Shown here: positions 30,258-43,906 of the stretch, piece by piece
How the letters are laid out: every line of letters starts with the position of its first letter
Numbering within the stretch: position 1 is the stretch's first letter
DNA from: Laburnicola sp. R22_1
Taxonomy: Eukaryota > Ascomycota > Dothideomycetes > Pleosporales > Didymosphaeriaceae
Assembly: GCA_014281115.1 (NCBI GenBank)
Contig: JACONQ010000014.1
Location: forward strand, 434,001-498,000
Direction of reading: 5' to 3'
Length of the DNA: 64,000 nt
Position numbers and translations under genes: made by a program
Notes under the pieces: model-generated
What the model saw: the letters and a program-made list of their open reading frames with translations, nothing else
The model's database searches: none
What the model was told of the DNA's origin: nothing

Positions 30258-32920
30258 CTACCCCTCCACACCCTCGACCTTCCTCAGAAACTCCTTCACC
30301 CGCCCAACATCCGATATCTCCAAGGGATCGCTATCCAACGCCTGCACAAGTAGCTCCAACACGCTGTCCACTCGATCCTCATCCACCTTTGTGCACAACG
30401 CCACAACTTTCCGATACATGACTTCCTGCTGCCCGTCCTTTTCTTTCAGCATACTACTCCGCTCCGCCAGCTTCATGTTAATCTTGATATACACTTCGAG
30501 CCTGTGCTTGAGCGTGGAGATGGACGGCAAATTGGCCAAGAGCGCAGGTTGGGCTTGCGTGAGGAAGGCGGCGTCAGCGGGCAGCGGCGTCGAGAGATAG
30601 GCGGGGCCGTCCGAGGCTTTGCGGATAAGCTGGTCGCCTGCGCCGAGGAGCTGAGGAGGGAGATCCGAGGCGGAGAGAGCGAGGTTGGAGCCTTCGATGT
30701 CGGCGTAGCCGATTTGGTGCGTTTCCGAGAGGTCCGTCGTTGTGCTGAGAGCGAGATTGGTCCGTTGGAACTCAACCCATCGTCTCAGATTGGAGATGCG
30801 TTTCGCGCGATCTTGCCTGGCCCGCACGCGCATCCGGAGGCCTTCTAACCGCTGCTGCTCTGTCTTCTGGAGGGCAGAGAGCTGGGCTATCGCTTCGTTG
30901 GTGCGGTCAATGTTGTCCTGCTTGAGGCGAGCTTCTTGAGTAAATTGCATACTGGCGCTCTGAAGAATGCCGCTCATGACTTTATATTGTCAGTTCGAGA
31001 GATTGGAGTCTCCTCTGGCAACAACTTACGAGGTTGGATCTCCCGGCTCGTCTCCTCCACTTTACTCAAAGGTGCCTTCCCCTTGCTGGGACTGCTGACT
31101 GCCGTGGGTAGATCGGCATTTGCATCATTTCCAACACCAAAATCTTTCGGCCGCGTGCCTTTGTGGTTTGGTATCGAAGGGTCGGCTTGGACCTCCATCA
31201 ACTGTGATATTATGTTTCGGTTGCCTATTCTTGCTGCCAGATTCAATGCTGTGTTGCCAGCCTTATCCTGAGCGTTGACCATATCTTGCATGAAACGCAT
31301 GAGGCCGATTGGCTTTGGGTAGTTGCCGTTTCCCTCGTACGAGTGCGTCTGGCTGGCGCCAATGTTGCTTCGCACCAAATACTCTAGGAGCGCCTCGAGG
31401 TAATATTTGCTCGACGCCGCCCGGCCCTTGATGGCGCATGTGACTGCAATGTGATGCAGGATCGTCCGTCCTTGAGCATCGCGTAGCTCAATCAGAGGCG
31501 CAAGGATCTCGAGCGTTTCCGGGAAGCAGCTGTGGTCTAGACTGTTATTCACCGAAACAGCGCTCATCAGCGGAGTTTGGCCTGCTGCATTGCCTCTAAA
31601 CATGTTTGCTCCCTTGGAAACCAGAAGGCGCATCAAGGACACGCGGGCCAGAGTTGCTGCCCAGTGCAGAGCCGTGTTGGAGCTGTTGTCAATGGGCATG
31701 TCGAGGTCAGTTCCACTCAGATGCAGTATCGCAGGATGGTGCGTGAAGTCGGTCCGTGACTGGTCCGCAAAAAGGTCGGTCAGCATGGCCTGCTTTTCCT
31801 CGGACACCTTGTCGCTGGGATGAGGCAGCGGTGGTAACGCTGTCGGAACCTCGCCATCGGCTGTGGTCAGAGGATGGCCCGTCTGATAGAATGATTCACT
31901 CGGCTCCGTGGGCGAGCCCTGATCGCGCATGCTTACGTCTGTGCCGTTGGGCTGAGAGAAAGACTCTTCTTGCGACGGGCGCATCCGCTTCCTGGGCGGC
32001 TCCTGCACGTCGTACACCCCAGTGCCGTAGGCGGAATCTGTCAGGCCGTGGGGAGCTCCAAAGCTGCGCTCGGACGCTATACTCTGCACGCTGTGCTGGC
32101 TGCTTGCACGGAACGATTCCTGGCTCCCGGCGACATTCTGCGAGGGGCGGCCCATGGATCTGCGGCCTTGGGAGGAGCTTGCAGGCCGCGGCGGGGCGGG
32201 TGAATTGAGTCTCGCTACCTTGTTCATGGCTGCGAGTGCGCTGGTTGCTGTCGACGAGATGTTGGAGAAGAAGGTGCCGCCAATGCTCTGGCTTGCGCCA
32301 CGGCCGTCCATGCTCTGGGTATAGAAGCGCTTCCGGTTGGCCGCCATGGCCTGCTCCTTGGTGGGCGTCTCGATGCCCTGGCTGGCGTTCCCATCTGCGC
32401 CCATGTCGTAGTCGAGGAGCGGCCTCAGGATGTCCTCGACGCCGTACTGGCGGCAGAACTCGCGGCCTCGGCGGTAGTTGATCCAGGTGCCCTGGTACTT
32501 GCCGTAGCCGCCCTGGACCTTCTCGTGCTCGCCCGTCAGGATCTCCTTCTCGAGCACTTTGGTGCGCTTGCCCTTGTCGACGCCGGCCACCTTGAGGATC
32601 TGCGTCGCGTTCAGCCAGCCGTCGGAGCGGCGGCGCATGACGGCGACGCGGTTCACTTCCATCTCGTAGACGGAGACGCCCGAGTAGACGGCCTGATGAG
32701 ATTAGCGCAGGCTTCTCGAGCTGGTCGGCGGCATGCGCACCGTGTAGATCTGGGGCTTCTCCATCGCGTGCGGCTGGAAGGCATTCATGTCGGAGAAGGA
32801 GCGGTGGAACGCGGGCGCGGCCATGACGCCGTGCGGCGAGTTGGCGTACATGGCGGACTGCGCGGGCGAGGGCGAGCCCGCGGGGAATGACTGGGCAGCG
32901 GATGGGCGCGCGACTTGCAT
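30258..32920 (-). CDS. mbp1: APSES/KilA-N transcription factor with ankyrin repeats, Mbp1/Swi4 type, about 854 aa
   Basis: Three exons: 32920..32741, 32692..31030 and 30979..30258; introns of 48 and 50 nt. The first join gives EKPQIYT/AVYSGVSVYEME, the typical entry of the APSES domain. The DNA-binding domain spans about residues 55-160 with AVMRRRSDGWLNATQIL, VAGVDKGKRTKVLEKEI and GGYGKYQGTWI. A long Ser/Gln/Pro linker follows. Ankyrin repeats occupy roughly 350-500 (NTALHWAATLARVSLMRLLV; GNTALNLAARIGNRNIISQL). The C-terminal third is helical (KTEQQRLEGLRMRVRARQD), the expected Swi6-binding region. Such proteins form the MBF complex that drives G1/S genes through MCB boxes in the nucleus. 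Upstream ATGs exist in frame; 32920 was chosen because it leaves a divergent promoter of about 320 bp. Confidence 0.9.
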
Positions 32921-33238
32921 GCTGCAGCCACGGCGATGGCAGCGGTGAATTGGGCTTCCCGGCCTGGTCCTAAGCCGTCCCAGCGGTGCAAGCAGCGGGT
33001 GGGCGACGTGCGCTGGGGGGTGCAGGTGGAGAGGAGGGGAGGGGGGCTGCTGGCTGGCGCGGGTCGCGCCTGCTTGCTGGAGCGGAGAGGGAAGGAACGC
33101 GTTCGTGGGCGCGTTGCCGAGCTGCGTCGCCATTGGCCGTCTCGAGGGTTCGTCCATTCTCTATCTACTCGGTCATACCTGTATAGGTATGCTCTCCTCG
33201 GCCTTTCCATAGCCTTCTTCCATCCACACGCACAGCTC
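32921..33238. promoter_or_regulatory. Divergent promoter between the Mbp1-type and LYR genes
   Basis: 318 bases between opposite start codons. Both flanking frames stay open through much of it, so start positions are not certain. No TATA box is evident. Confidence 0.45.
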
Positions 33239-34579
33239 ATGCCGGCGCCTTTCCCGTCACTGCCACTGTCACGGTCACTGCAGCAGACGGCCTCCACCCT
33301 CAGATCCGTCCACCTGCTGCGTGCGCTCCTGCGCGAGGCCTCGTACCTGCCCGACGCAGACGCCCGCAGCTACTTCCGCCGCTACATCGTCAACCGCTTC
33401 CGCGCCTACCAGCCCGTCCAGTATGCCTCGTCCAGCAAAGACGCCCAGGCCGTGGAGAAGCACCGCCACGGCTTTGGCAAGCGCCGCCACATCTCCATCA
33501 TCAATGAGCGCACACGTGCCATGCAGCGCAAGGCCCAAAAGGGCCTGAACTACCTGCGACTCGCAAATCTGGGCGACCACCGCTGCCTGCACAAGATATT
33601 GTGCTTCACATACGGCCGCATGGGCACCAGAAAGTACGCTCTGCTGGAGCGTCTGCTGCAGCCGGACGACCCCACGGCTGCGGCAGACCCTTCGCCATTG
33701 CAGCAGCTGTACCACAGCAACGAGCGCTGTCTCTCCTTCTTCGACGCCCCGAAGCCGACGTCTGCCACTGTATACAGCATCGACATCTCGGACCGCTATT
33801 CCCGACTGAAGGCGGTGCTCAAATCCCAGGTCCGGCACGGCATTGCCTTGGGGCGCGAGATCAAGCGGCCCAGCTTCCGGACCCCCATCAACAACGTCTG
33901 GGAGCGTCCAATGCCCATCCGGCGGGCACGAGGCAATGTCAGGAGATGGTACGCCGAGACGATGACGAGACTGCTGCCACCGCTGCCCGTTGCTGAGTTC
34001 GACTCGATGCAAGCCATGGCCAACGGGACGAAGCGGCTCAGCTTCGCCAAGCGCCGCTCACCTGCTGCCGAACTTCATCCGGCAGAGAAATCCAAAGGAG
34101 AACAATTCACGAAGCTAGTCCAGGAGGCTCTGACGCTGGACAAACGCAGCAGGGTCGACAAAGTAGCGCATGTGCACCGGCCGCACAACTTGACCGTGCG
34201 CTTCATGAAACGTCTCTACGCCCGGGTCCTTGCATACTGCTGCAAGTTAGAGTGGAACGACAAGTTTGGAAAGTGGGATGCCGTGTGGGGCAGTGGACTG
34301 CGCCAACTACAACCTCCAGTCTACCGCGCGCCTGTCGATGATGTTCTTTTTGCTGGCGTGGACACCAAGGGCAAGATGCTCGTTGAAAAGCAATCCAAAC
34401 TCCGCGAGCCTCGACCCGAAAAGAGCAAGCCGACCGAAGAACAAAAGCCGACTGAAAAGCGGAAGAAACGCAAATACACGGTTATTCCGTTCTTCGTCGA
34501 CTATCTACCGCCAGACCATCCGGTGCGTAAAGAGGCAGACGCGTTTCGTCACGAAATGAACAGAGCCCAATCGCCATGA
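33239..34579 (+). CDS. LYR-motif protein, Cup1-like, 446 aa
   Basis: One uninterrupted exon from ATG 33239. The N-terminus has an LYR-type helix (SVHLLRALLREASYLPDADA, then RSYFRRYIVNRFRAYQ), in which the canonical LYR tripeptide is replaced by LLR. This is followed by a second helix pair with KGLNYLRLANLGDHRCLHKI and TRKYALLERLL. The arrangement fits the fungal Cup1-like LYR family, whose members are mostly mitochondrial; I recall the family but not a defined reaction. The middle is Arg-rich (RRARGNVRRWYAETMTRLLP), and the C-terminus has a Lys/Glu-rich stretch and ends with PFFVDYLPPDHPVRKEAD. It is driven from a promoter shared with the Mbp1-type gene. Confidence 0.7.
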   Translation: MPAPFPSLPLSRSLQQTASTLRSVHLLRALLREASYLPDADARSYFRRYIVNRFRAYQPVQYASSSKDAQAVEKHRHGFGKRRHISIINERTRAMQRKAQKGLNYLRLANLGDHRCLHKILCFTYGRMGTRKYALLERLLQPDDPTAAADPSPLQQLYHSNERCLSFFDAPKPTSATVYSIDISDRYSRLKAVLKSQVRHGIALGREIKRPSFRTPINNVWERPMPIRRARGNVRRWYAETMTRLLPPLPVAEFDSMQAMANGTKRLSFAKRRSPAAELHPAEKSKGEQFTKLVQEALTLDKRSRVDKVAHVHRPHNLTVRFMKRLYARVLAYCCKLEWNDKFGKWDAVWGSGLRQLQPPVYRAPVDDVLFAGVDTKGKMLVEKQSKLREPRPEKSKPTEEQKPTEKRKKRKYTVIPFFVDYLPPDHPVRKEADAFRHEMNRAQSP

Positions 34580-34774
34580 AGTGGGGCTCGAGCTAGTTCT
34601 GCCCCTCCAGATGCTACACAGAGTTACAGAAAAACTTCAACGGCGACATAGGGCGCGCAAGCATCAGTCGTTCAGAGGGAGTATTCAATCACACAAATCA
34701 ACGCTCCCCTCCTGAGTTCATTCTCTAGCTTCTCATCTGACCTACACGTGCTACACGTGACGATACAGCCCTCC

Positions 34775-35343
34775 ATGGCTTCCGACGGTGCTACCATTCG
34801 CCACGCAACGCGTGAAGGTACGCGCGGGGTGCTACTGCGTCTTCTGCGTCTCTAACATCTCTCGCAGACGTCAACACCATCCATGATCTCATCAAGGAGC
34901 TCGCCGAGTATGAAAAATCTGCGTCGTCTGTCAAAGCCACCCCAGAGATCCTCGCCAAAACGCTTGCCTTCCACGACCCGTCCGCACCCGATTCCTTCAC
35001 TCCAGGCTATGCGCGTGCGTTCCTCCTCGTCACCCCTGAAGGCGAGATTGCTGGCATGGCTCTCTACTTTTACAACTACAGTACATGGACTGGTGTGCCT
35101 GGTGTTTACCTGGAAGACCTTTTCGTAAAGCCCAATTATAGAAAGAAGGGGTACGGCAAGGCGCTCATCAAAGCATGCGCACGGGAGGTGGTTCGGATCA
35201 AAGGGCAGCGGCTGGAGTGGAGTTGTCTGGCATGGAACACACCCAGCTTGGAGTTTTACGAGAGTCTGGGTGCCATGAAGAAGGATGAATGGGTAGGCTT
35301 GAGAGCCGAGGGGGAGGCGCTGGCCAAGTTAACAGAGAGGTAG
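34775..35343 (+). CDS. GNAT-family N-acetyltransferase (diamine/thialysine type), 172 aa
   Basis: Two exons: 34775..34817 and 34868..35343 (50-nt intron, TCTAAC branch). The joined start reads MASDGATIRHATREDVNTIH. The acetyl-CoA loop is clear in VYLEDLFVKPNYRKKGYGKA, with the R/Q-x-x-G-x-G/A signature as RKKGYG. The WNTPSLEFYESLGA string near the C-terminus is typical of the SSAT/thialysine acetyltransferase branch. Length matches that branch (about 160-175 aa). The likely reaction is transfer of an acetyl group from acetyl-CoA to a small amine such as a diamine or thialysine, in the cytosol; the substrate is inferred from resemblance. It starts about 200 bp after the LYR gene on the same strand. 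Confidence 0.88.
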
Positions 35344-35990
35344 ACGTGGTAGAGGTAGTCTACTGACGGAAATAGAAACGCTCTGGGCCAGCTGGTCATC
35401 GGGACACCCCACTCATCGAGTCATCACCCATCCCGTATACCTTTTATGACTTTATGACCAGGAAGTGGCGGAAGATCCATGCCATGTGCCACACTCCTAT
35501 TTCTTAGCATGCTTAGCTATATTGGCCTCACCCACGCAATCTGAATTTGGCACCAAACAAATTGTTCTTCCGTGCTGGCGTCTCGGCGGTCTACCGTTTT
35601 TGTGGTCGGTCCGTAGAGTTACAGTTTTTCCGAAACACTGGTTCACCAGCAGCTTTGACGCTAGCAAGCCGGCAACCCGTCTAGTAGCCGCTTTGAGCAT
35701 TAAACGCATCGTCCGCTGTAATGCATCTGCTCCTTCTACAGTAAAACAACGGCGAACATAGCCACCCCTGCTATCACGATGGCCGCCACAGGAGCAAAAT
35801 TGCACGGGTGTGGGCCGGAATAATATCGAGCCACAGTCAAACGTGCAATTTACCGTCCACATAAGATGGTTGGAGGGACTGCGTCGAGGAAGAATTATCC
35901 TACCCGGGAACATTCACTCTTTATAAAGACCATCTTTCGTATCCTTCGTAGCTCACCTGAGCGTCCATTCGTTACATTCACTCACCCACG
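35344..35990. promoter_or_regulatory. Upstream region of the pectin lyase gene, with TATA box at 35922-35927
   Basis: About 650 bases without a gene. TATAAA at 35922-35927 lies 64-69 bp before the pectin lyase ATG and is followed by a C/T-rich leader (TCCATTCGTTACATTCACTC), a good fungal core promoter. The rest shows no clear element. Confidence 0.6.
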
Positions 35991-37223
35991 ATGAAGTTTA
36001 CACTCCTCGCGCTCGGGAGCGCCATCTCTGTCAACGCGGCCGCCCTCGGAGAGAGAGCAACCTATGCCGTCAAGGGCAAGCCGGAAGGCTTCGCAGCTGG
36101 CACCACGGGAGGCGGAAACGCCCCTTGCCAGATCCCCAACAGCATCTCCCAGCTGACGTCTTGGCTCGCGGACAACACGGCGCGCTGCATCGTGCTGGAC
36201 CGTGAATTCAATTACAAGAACAGCGAAGGCTCAGTGTCGGAAAAAGGCTGCCGACCTGCGTCCAACAAGTGCGGCAGCAGGGGACAAGATGCGATCAACA
36301 AGGCCAAGTGGTGCACCAACGGGAACGCGGGAGCGGGCTCGTACACGATCGATGTCAAGTACGACAAGGCTGGTGTCAGCGGCCTGAGGGTGGGCTCGAA
36401 CAAGTCCATCATCGGCGTTGGCAACAAGGGTGTCCTCCGTGGAAAGGGTCTGCGCATCTCCAACGGAGCCAAGAACGTCATTGTTCAGAACATCCATATC
36501 ACCGACTTGAACCCTCAGTACATCTGGGGCGGTGATGCCATTGCCATCGACGGCACCGACCGGGTCTGGATCGGTAAGAATCTCCCCCCCTCTCTCTCTC
36601 ATCTCTCTATCACACCGCAACTCTTTTCCTAACCCCCACCCCCAACAGACCACAACAAATTCTCCCTCATCGGCCGCCAAATGTTCGTCGCCGGCAACGG
36701 CGCCTCCAACCGCGTCACCCTCTCCAACAACGAATTCGACGGCCGAACCTCGTGGTCCGCTTCCTGCGACAACCGCCACTACTGGACCATCTACCTGACC
36801 GGCTCGTCCGACCTCGTCACCATGAAAGGCAACTACATCCACCACACGTCCGGCCGTGCCCCCAAGACTGGCGGCAACTCGCTCATCCACGCGGTCAACA
36901 ACTACTGGTACGACAACACGGGGCACGCCTTCGACAACGGCTCCGGCGGCATGGTCGTCGCCGAGGGGAATGTGTTCCAGAACATACGGACGACCCGGCA
37001 GGGGAGCACGACGAACTTCTTTGGGAGTCCGAGCACGGGCGCGAACGCGGTTTGTAGGCAGTATTTGGGGCATAATTGCCAGTTGAATGCGTATGGTAGT
37101 AGTCCGTCGCTTGGGGGGACGGCGACGGGGTTCATGGCGAATTATAGGGGGAAGAGTGTTGCGGGGGCTAGCACGGCGAGCGCCAGTCGCATCCAGAATG
37201 GGGCGGGTGTCGGGAAGGTTTAG
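35991..37223 (+). CDS. Secreted pectin lyase, polysaccharide lyase family 1, 385 aa
   Basis: Two exons: 35991..36573 and 36649..37223 (75-nt intron, CCTAAC branch, CAACAG acceptor). The product has a signal peptide (MKFTLLALGSAISVNAAALG) and a right-handed parallel beta-helix of PL1 type. Diagnostic strings are KSIIGVGNKGVLRGKGLRI, NPQYIWGGDAIAIDG, VWIDHNKFSLIGRQM, HYWTIYLTGSSDLVTMKGN and HHTSGRAPKTGG, the last holding the Arg expected in the active site. The SLIGRQ and TSGRxPK forms point to pectin lyase rather than Ca-dependent pectate lyase. The enzyme cleaves methyl-esterified homogalacturonan by beta-elimination outside the cell. It is near a GH51 arabinofuranosidase and a sugar transporter gene. 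Confidence 0.93.
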
Positions 37224-38275
37224 AGGTTTTGTTGGGATTGGGTGGGGTTGCTGTCGGTGGGTGGCGGGGGGAAGGGGGAGGAGAGGCTGATGTTGTGGGT
37301 GTCTGCCTTTGTATATACATTTTCCCTTGTTGGCGGTCGCTAGACTGCGTGTCCTTGAGGCCACCGTTGTGGCCTTTTCAATTCTACTCCTTTGTCGTAC
37401 GCCCAGTGCGTACGCTACCATCACTATACTCTTTCTCGCTGTAAGGTCTAGTCTACATTCAAGTTCTCCATTCGTCCTGACATGCAAATAACGATTTCAC
37501 GTAGAATGTTTGCTAGGCGGGATTTCTCTCCATTCCTTGTGTCTCCATCGCATGACTCGATGGAAAGTTCGGTCCTGGGTACCTGGTCTTTGAGCAAGTA
37601 TTAAGACGGCGGTATCTGTAATGTAATACTAGCTGCGGCTTTGCAAATTCATGGGTTAAACTGGCTACAGAGAATCACATCTCACAACATGGCACTCTGT
37701 ACCTCCAAGCCTATCACTCGCACACACACACTAGATACAGCGCAACTTTTCTGGTTCTATCTCCTCTCTGCCATTGTTGTTCATTTATCTAGCCATGTGT
37801 ATTAATAACCAACCCACAATGCATAAGACTTAGTAGTGTAAACTGTACTCATCACAGCCATCAGTGATCTCTTGCACTGTAGCCGCTCTTATTACTCCTC
37901 TCTTTAATACTGCATTTCATTTGTCTTTCCTTTTATATCTCTCTTTGTTAATCCAACTTTTTACAGATCTTAATTCTTAGCAACAGGAAAACTGCCAATC
38001 TGGTAAAGGAAAACTATCAAGCGTGACACTCGGGCTTGAACACACTTTCAAGAAGAAATCGTCGCAAACTTTCTAGTAAACGGTAAAATGGTATAAGAAA
38101 AAGCTCATGGGTTGCTAGAAAAAATGCAGTGGACCAAGATAAAGCAGTGAGACTGGATTAGCGACCGGGCACTGTTCGTGAGTATTCAACACCAAATCGA
38201 AAAGCAGCATCTCATAACAAAAAACAACACTGTTACTACCTAGACAAGGGAGAGCCGCCAACCTCGACCTCGACG
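37224..38275. other. Convergent intergenic region, no gene seen
   Basis: About 1050 bases between the stop codons of pectin lyase and arabinofuranosidase. It is T-rich from about 37600 to 38000 and has no supportable exon; it should contain both 3' untranslated regions. Confidence 0.5.
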
Positions 38276-40645
<2,370 letters not shown>

Positions 40646-42379
40646 ATGGCGCTTCCTCCCAAGTGGTACCAGGTATGGCAGTGGTTCGCGACGTATGAGG
40701 GGGAGTGACGGTTTGCTGATTGATCGTGCAGTTCCTCATCGGCGTGTTCGCCTCTCTTGGTTCTTTGCTGTTCGGATATGACTTGGGTGTTATTGCTCAA
40801 GTCGTGGCGTCGCCGTCGTTCGACCTAGAGTTCAACGATCCGGGAGAGGATCAGGTCGGAGCCGTGGTATCCGTCTTCACCGGAGGTGCTTTCTTTGGAG
40901 CCGCGGCGGCTGGTGTCATGGCCGATAGAATTGGTCGACGATGGACTATCATGATTGGAGGTCTCGTCTTCACTCTCGGTGGTGCTCTGCAGACTGGTGC
41001 TCGCGCTATCTCCTATCTGATGGCTGGACGTGCCATTGCTGGTCTTGGGTGCGTAGTTTAACTTTACCCCCCGGCCGTCTCTACTTTTACTAATATCTGT
41101 ACAGTGTCGGTGTTCTTACTATGATCATCCCCTTGTATCAAGCCGAGTTGGCGCATCCTAGTATTCGTGGTCGTATCACGGCGCTGCAGCAGTTCATGTT
41201 GGGTGTCGGTGCGCTCTCCGCCGCCTGGATCTCCTACGGTAAGAATCTCTGCTCTCATTTGGCACAATTCCACAGCTGATATCTCTAGGTTGCTATGTTG
41301 GATTCGCCCCAACTAACAACGCCCAATGGAGGACCAGTCTCGGTATCCAGATCGTGCCAGCCGTGATTCTTGCAGCGCTCATCTTGCTCTTCCCAGAGTC
41401 GCCCCGTTGGCTCATCGCCAAGGGCAGGACCGACCTTGGTCTGGCCACTCTCGCCAAGTTGCACGCGCATGGCGATGTCAACGATGTGTGGGTGCGCGCC
41501 GAGTACGAGCAGATCCAGGAGACCATCACCTTCGAGCAGGAACACCAGGCCTCGTCGATTGGCGAGCTGTTCACCGACAAATCCTCGTTCCGCCGTCTCT
41601 TCCTCGCGTGCGCCCTCCAGGCCTCGATCCAGATGACCGGTGTTTCCGCCATCCAGTACTACTCGCCCGAAATCTACGGCCTCATGGGCATCGAAGGAGA
41701 CGAGACTCTGAAGTACCAAGCCATTTCTTCCGTCCTCGCGCTCATTGCTCAACTCAGCTGCATCCTGTTCATCGACAGAGTCGGACGTCGCTGGCCGCTC
41801 ATCTGCGGTAACCTGTTCAACATGGTGACTTTCATCATCGCCACCATTATTTTAGCCAGGTTCCCGCCGGGTGCGAGCAACAACAAATCTGCGGCTTGGG
41901 GCTTCATCATTATGACCTGGTTGTACAACATTTCCTTCAGCGCTACCTGCGGTCCGCTGTCCTGGATCATCCCTGCCGAGATCTTTGACACCAAGACGCG
42001 TGCCTACGGTGTCATGTTGGCCACGATGACCTCGTTCGGCTTCAACACCATGATCGGACAGGTAACGCCGATCGCCATGAGGGACATTGGCTACAAATAC
42101 TACTTCCTCTTCATCGTAAGCCACTTTTTTTTCTCTCCAAAATCGTCGACACCGCTTACCCTGTCCCAGATTGGTAACTTCACCAACGCGCTCTTCTTCT
42201 GGGCCGTTCTCCCCGAGACGGCCAGACGTCCGCTCGAAGAGATGAAGTACCTCTTCACCGAAGCGCCCTTCTTCGTGCCCGGCATGAAGATGCGCGACTT
42301 CGACCACCACGACCTCGAGCACCGCGTCGAGGAAGTCGAGGCCAAGCGGGGATCCGTTTCGCACGTCTCCCACGTCTAA
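40646..42379 (+). CDS. MFS sugar porter, 504 aa
   Basis: Five exons: 40646..40672, 40732..41048, 41105..41238, 41289..42115 and 42170..42379; introns 59, 56, 50 and 54 nt. The last intron is a multiple of 3 and would read through, but its GTAAGC donor, CTTAC branch and CCCAG acceptor, plus family continuity (YFLFI/IGNFTNALFFW), argue for removal. Sugar-porter signatures are in order: FGYDLGVI in helix 1, DRIGRRWTIMIGG (loop 2-3), AGLGVGVLTMIIPLYQAELA, LFPESPRWLIAKGR at the central loop, RVGRRWPLICGN and PETARRPLEEMKYLF after helix 12. Twelve transmembrane helices are expected, in the plasma membrane. The gene faces the arabinofuranosidase across a shared promoter, so arabinose or another pectin sugar is a reasonable but unproven substrate. 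Confidence 0.92.
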
Positions 42380-43906
42380 GCGACCGCATGCCAAAACGGT
42401 ACTTAGCGCTCGTAGTGAGAGTTCAAATGGGAAAATTCTCAAATAGACAGCTGTAGATGGCTTGGTTATCTGCAGCTAGCTACCTAGTTAGCCTTAGTAA
42501 TTAACCACCTAAACTTCCCACAGGGGTCGTTCATCCTACCTGATACTGTCATCACCGTTCCAACCGTGCGATTCATGTTGCGATCTTTGCCCGGCTCGCC
42601 CCCACGTGACACGGCACACCATGCATTGGCATGCAAGCACAAGCCGTGCTAGCCAGCACCCGAGTCTATCAGCATCTAGGCCGCGTACGCGCCTGCAGGC
42701 CCATGTTTGTTCACGGGTGCGGTACCAGCCCAACCGTCGCGCAACATTCCTCTCCAGGAAAGTTGCCAGCAAAGCCATCGATTGCAGTACGGATGGGACG
42801 GCTCTTTCGTGAACCTGCGTGTCCTTGGGTCGGTGCCGTGCGGATCGCGTGTGCCGTGGGCATGGTGATATTCAGTCGGCCCCATGCCAAAATTGCTTGT
42901 TTGGGTACGACGTGCAAGTTGATCGCTGGGCGGCTGGGGTGGTTTTTGACGGGCGGCGCGCGCTGGATGCACGCGGATTGTGTGTGCTGGTTTGGGGAAG
43001 TTGGCGGGAGGTGTGGAATACTGCGCTCGACTGGGTCGTTTCGAGGCGGGTTTTTGGTGAGCGCTGGACACTGGAGATGAAATTACTTGTTTGGGTAACT
43101 TCTGGAAAGGTGTGGATTGCGGTGCCCTTTGCCCCTTTGCTGCCCCTTCGCAAGGCGACGAATCAGCGTGTTGGCGGTGTTGTCCTTGCATGTGAAACTG
43201 CCTTTGGAGGTAACAAGTGAGCGTCGTTGAATACAGGCTGCATAATGTGAATTTTAGCTGCGTACAGCTTCCGTAGCTGCCGTCCTGGGCACCGCAGGTG
43301 GCCGTAGAATCTACATTCGAAGCCAAGAAACGTGAGCTGGCGAAGAAACGTAAGTTTTTGTAATTTTTTTATTCTTCTACTGTACACATGTTAGGAAGAA
43401 GAGCGGAATCACATACTATAAGTACTTAGTACATATAGCGCGTCACTATTGCTAGAGTTTAGTAGACTCACCACCGGCACGGCTCCCCAAGTCCGCACAA
43501 TGTTTTCATTCATATCCGTTTCTAGTCAACTCAACCTTTTATAGATTATGAGACTTAACAGCAACAACCAAGGTCTAACAGCCGAAGTACCTAAAAAAGG
43601 GCGCGATTGGGATCGGCTACTTCTAGTGGGGATGGGGAGCCGAAGCATAACGCGATGACTGTGAAGGGTAAAGGGCCGATTATATACCAGCGAACCATAG
43701 AACAGCAACTTTAAGAGTTACCACTCAACCACGGAACTCTAAAGTGCAGCGAAAAATACTGTATCGAAGAGCAAGAGAATGTGATCGCTGAGGGCAATAA
43801 AGCTGGCGCTTTGTGCCACCTCTGTACCTCAGTACCTCAATCCTCGACCCTGCGACACTTCTACGCAACACCCACGCCTCCTGATACCAACCTTCAGCAA
43901 CACACC
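42380..43906. other. Intergenic, no supportable gene
   Basis: About 1.5 kb. A 216-codon minus frame (43326-42676) lacks an ATG at its start and has the Pro/His/Arg-rich look of a shadow. The 43350-43560 part is AT-rich. No domain, RNA gene or repeat was identified. Confidence 0.4.

Noticed and set aside
42676..43326. 216-codon minus-strand open frame between the sugar transporter and the F-box relic
   Set aside because: It does not begin with ATG, has shadow-like Pro/His/Arg composition and no motif.
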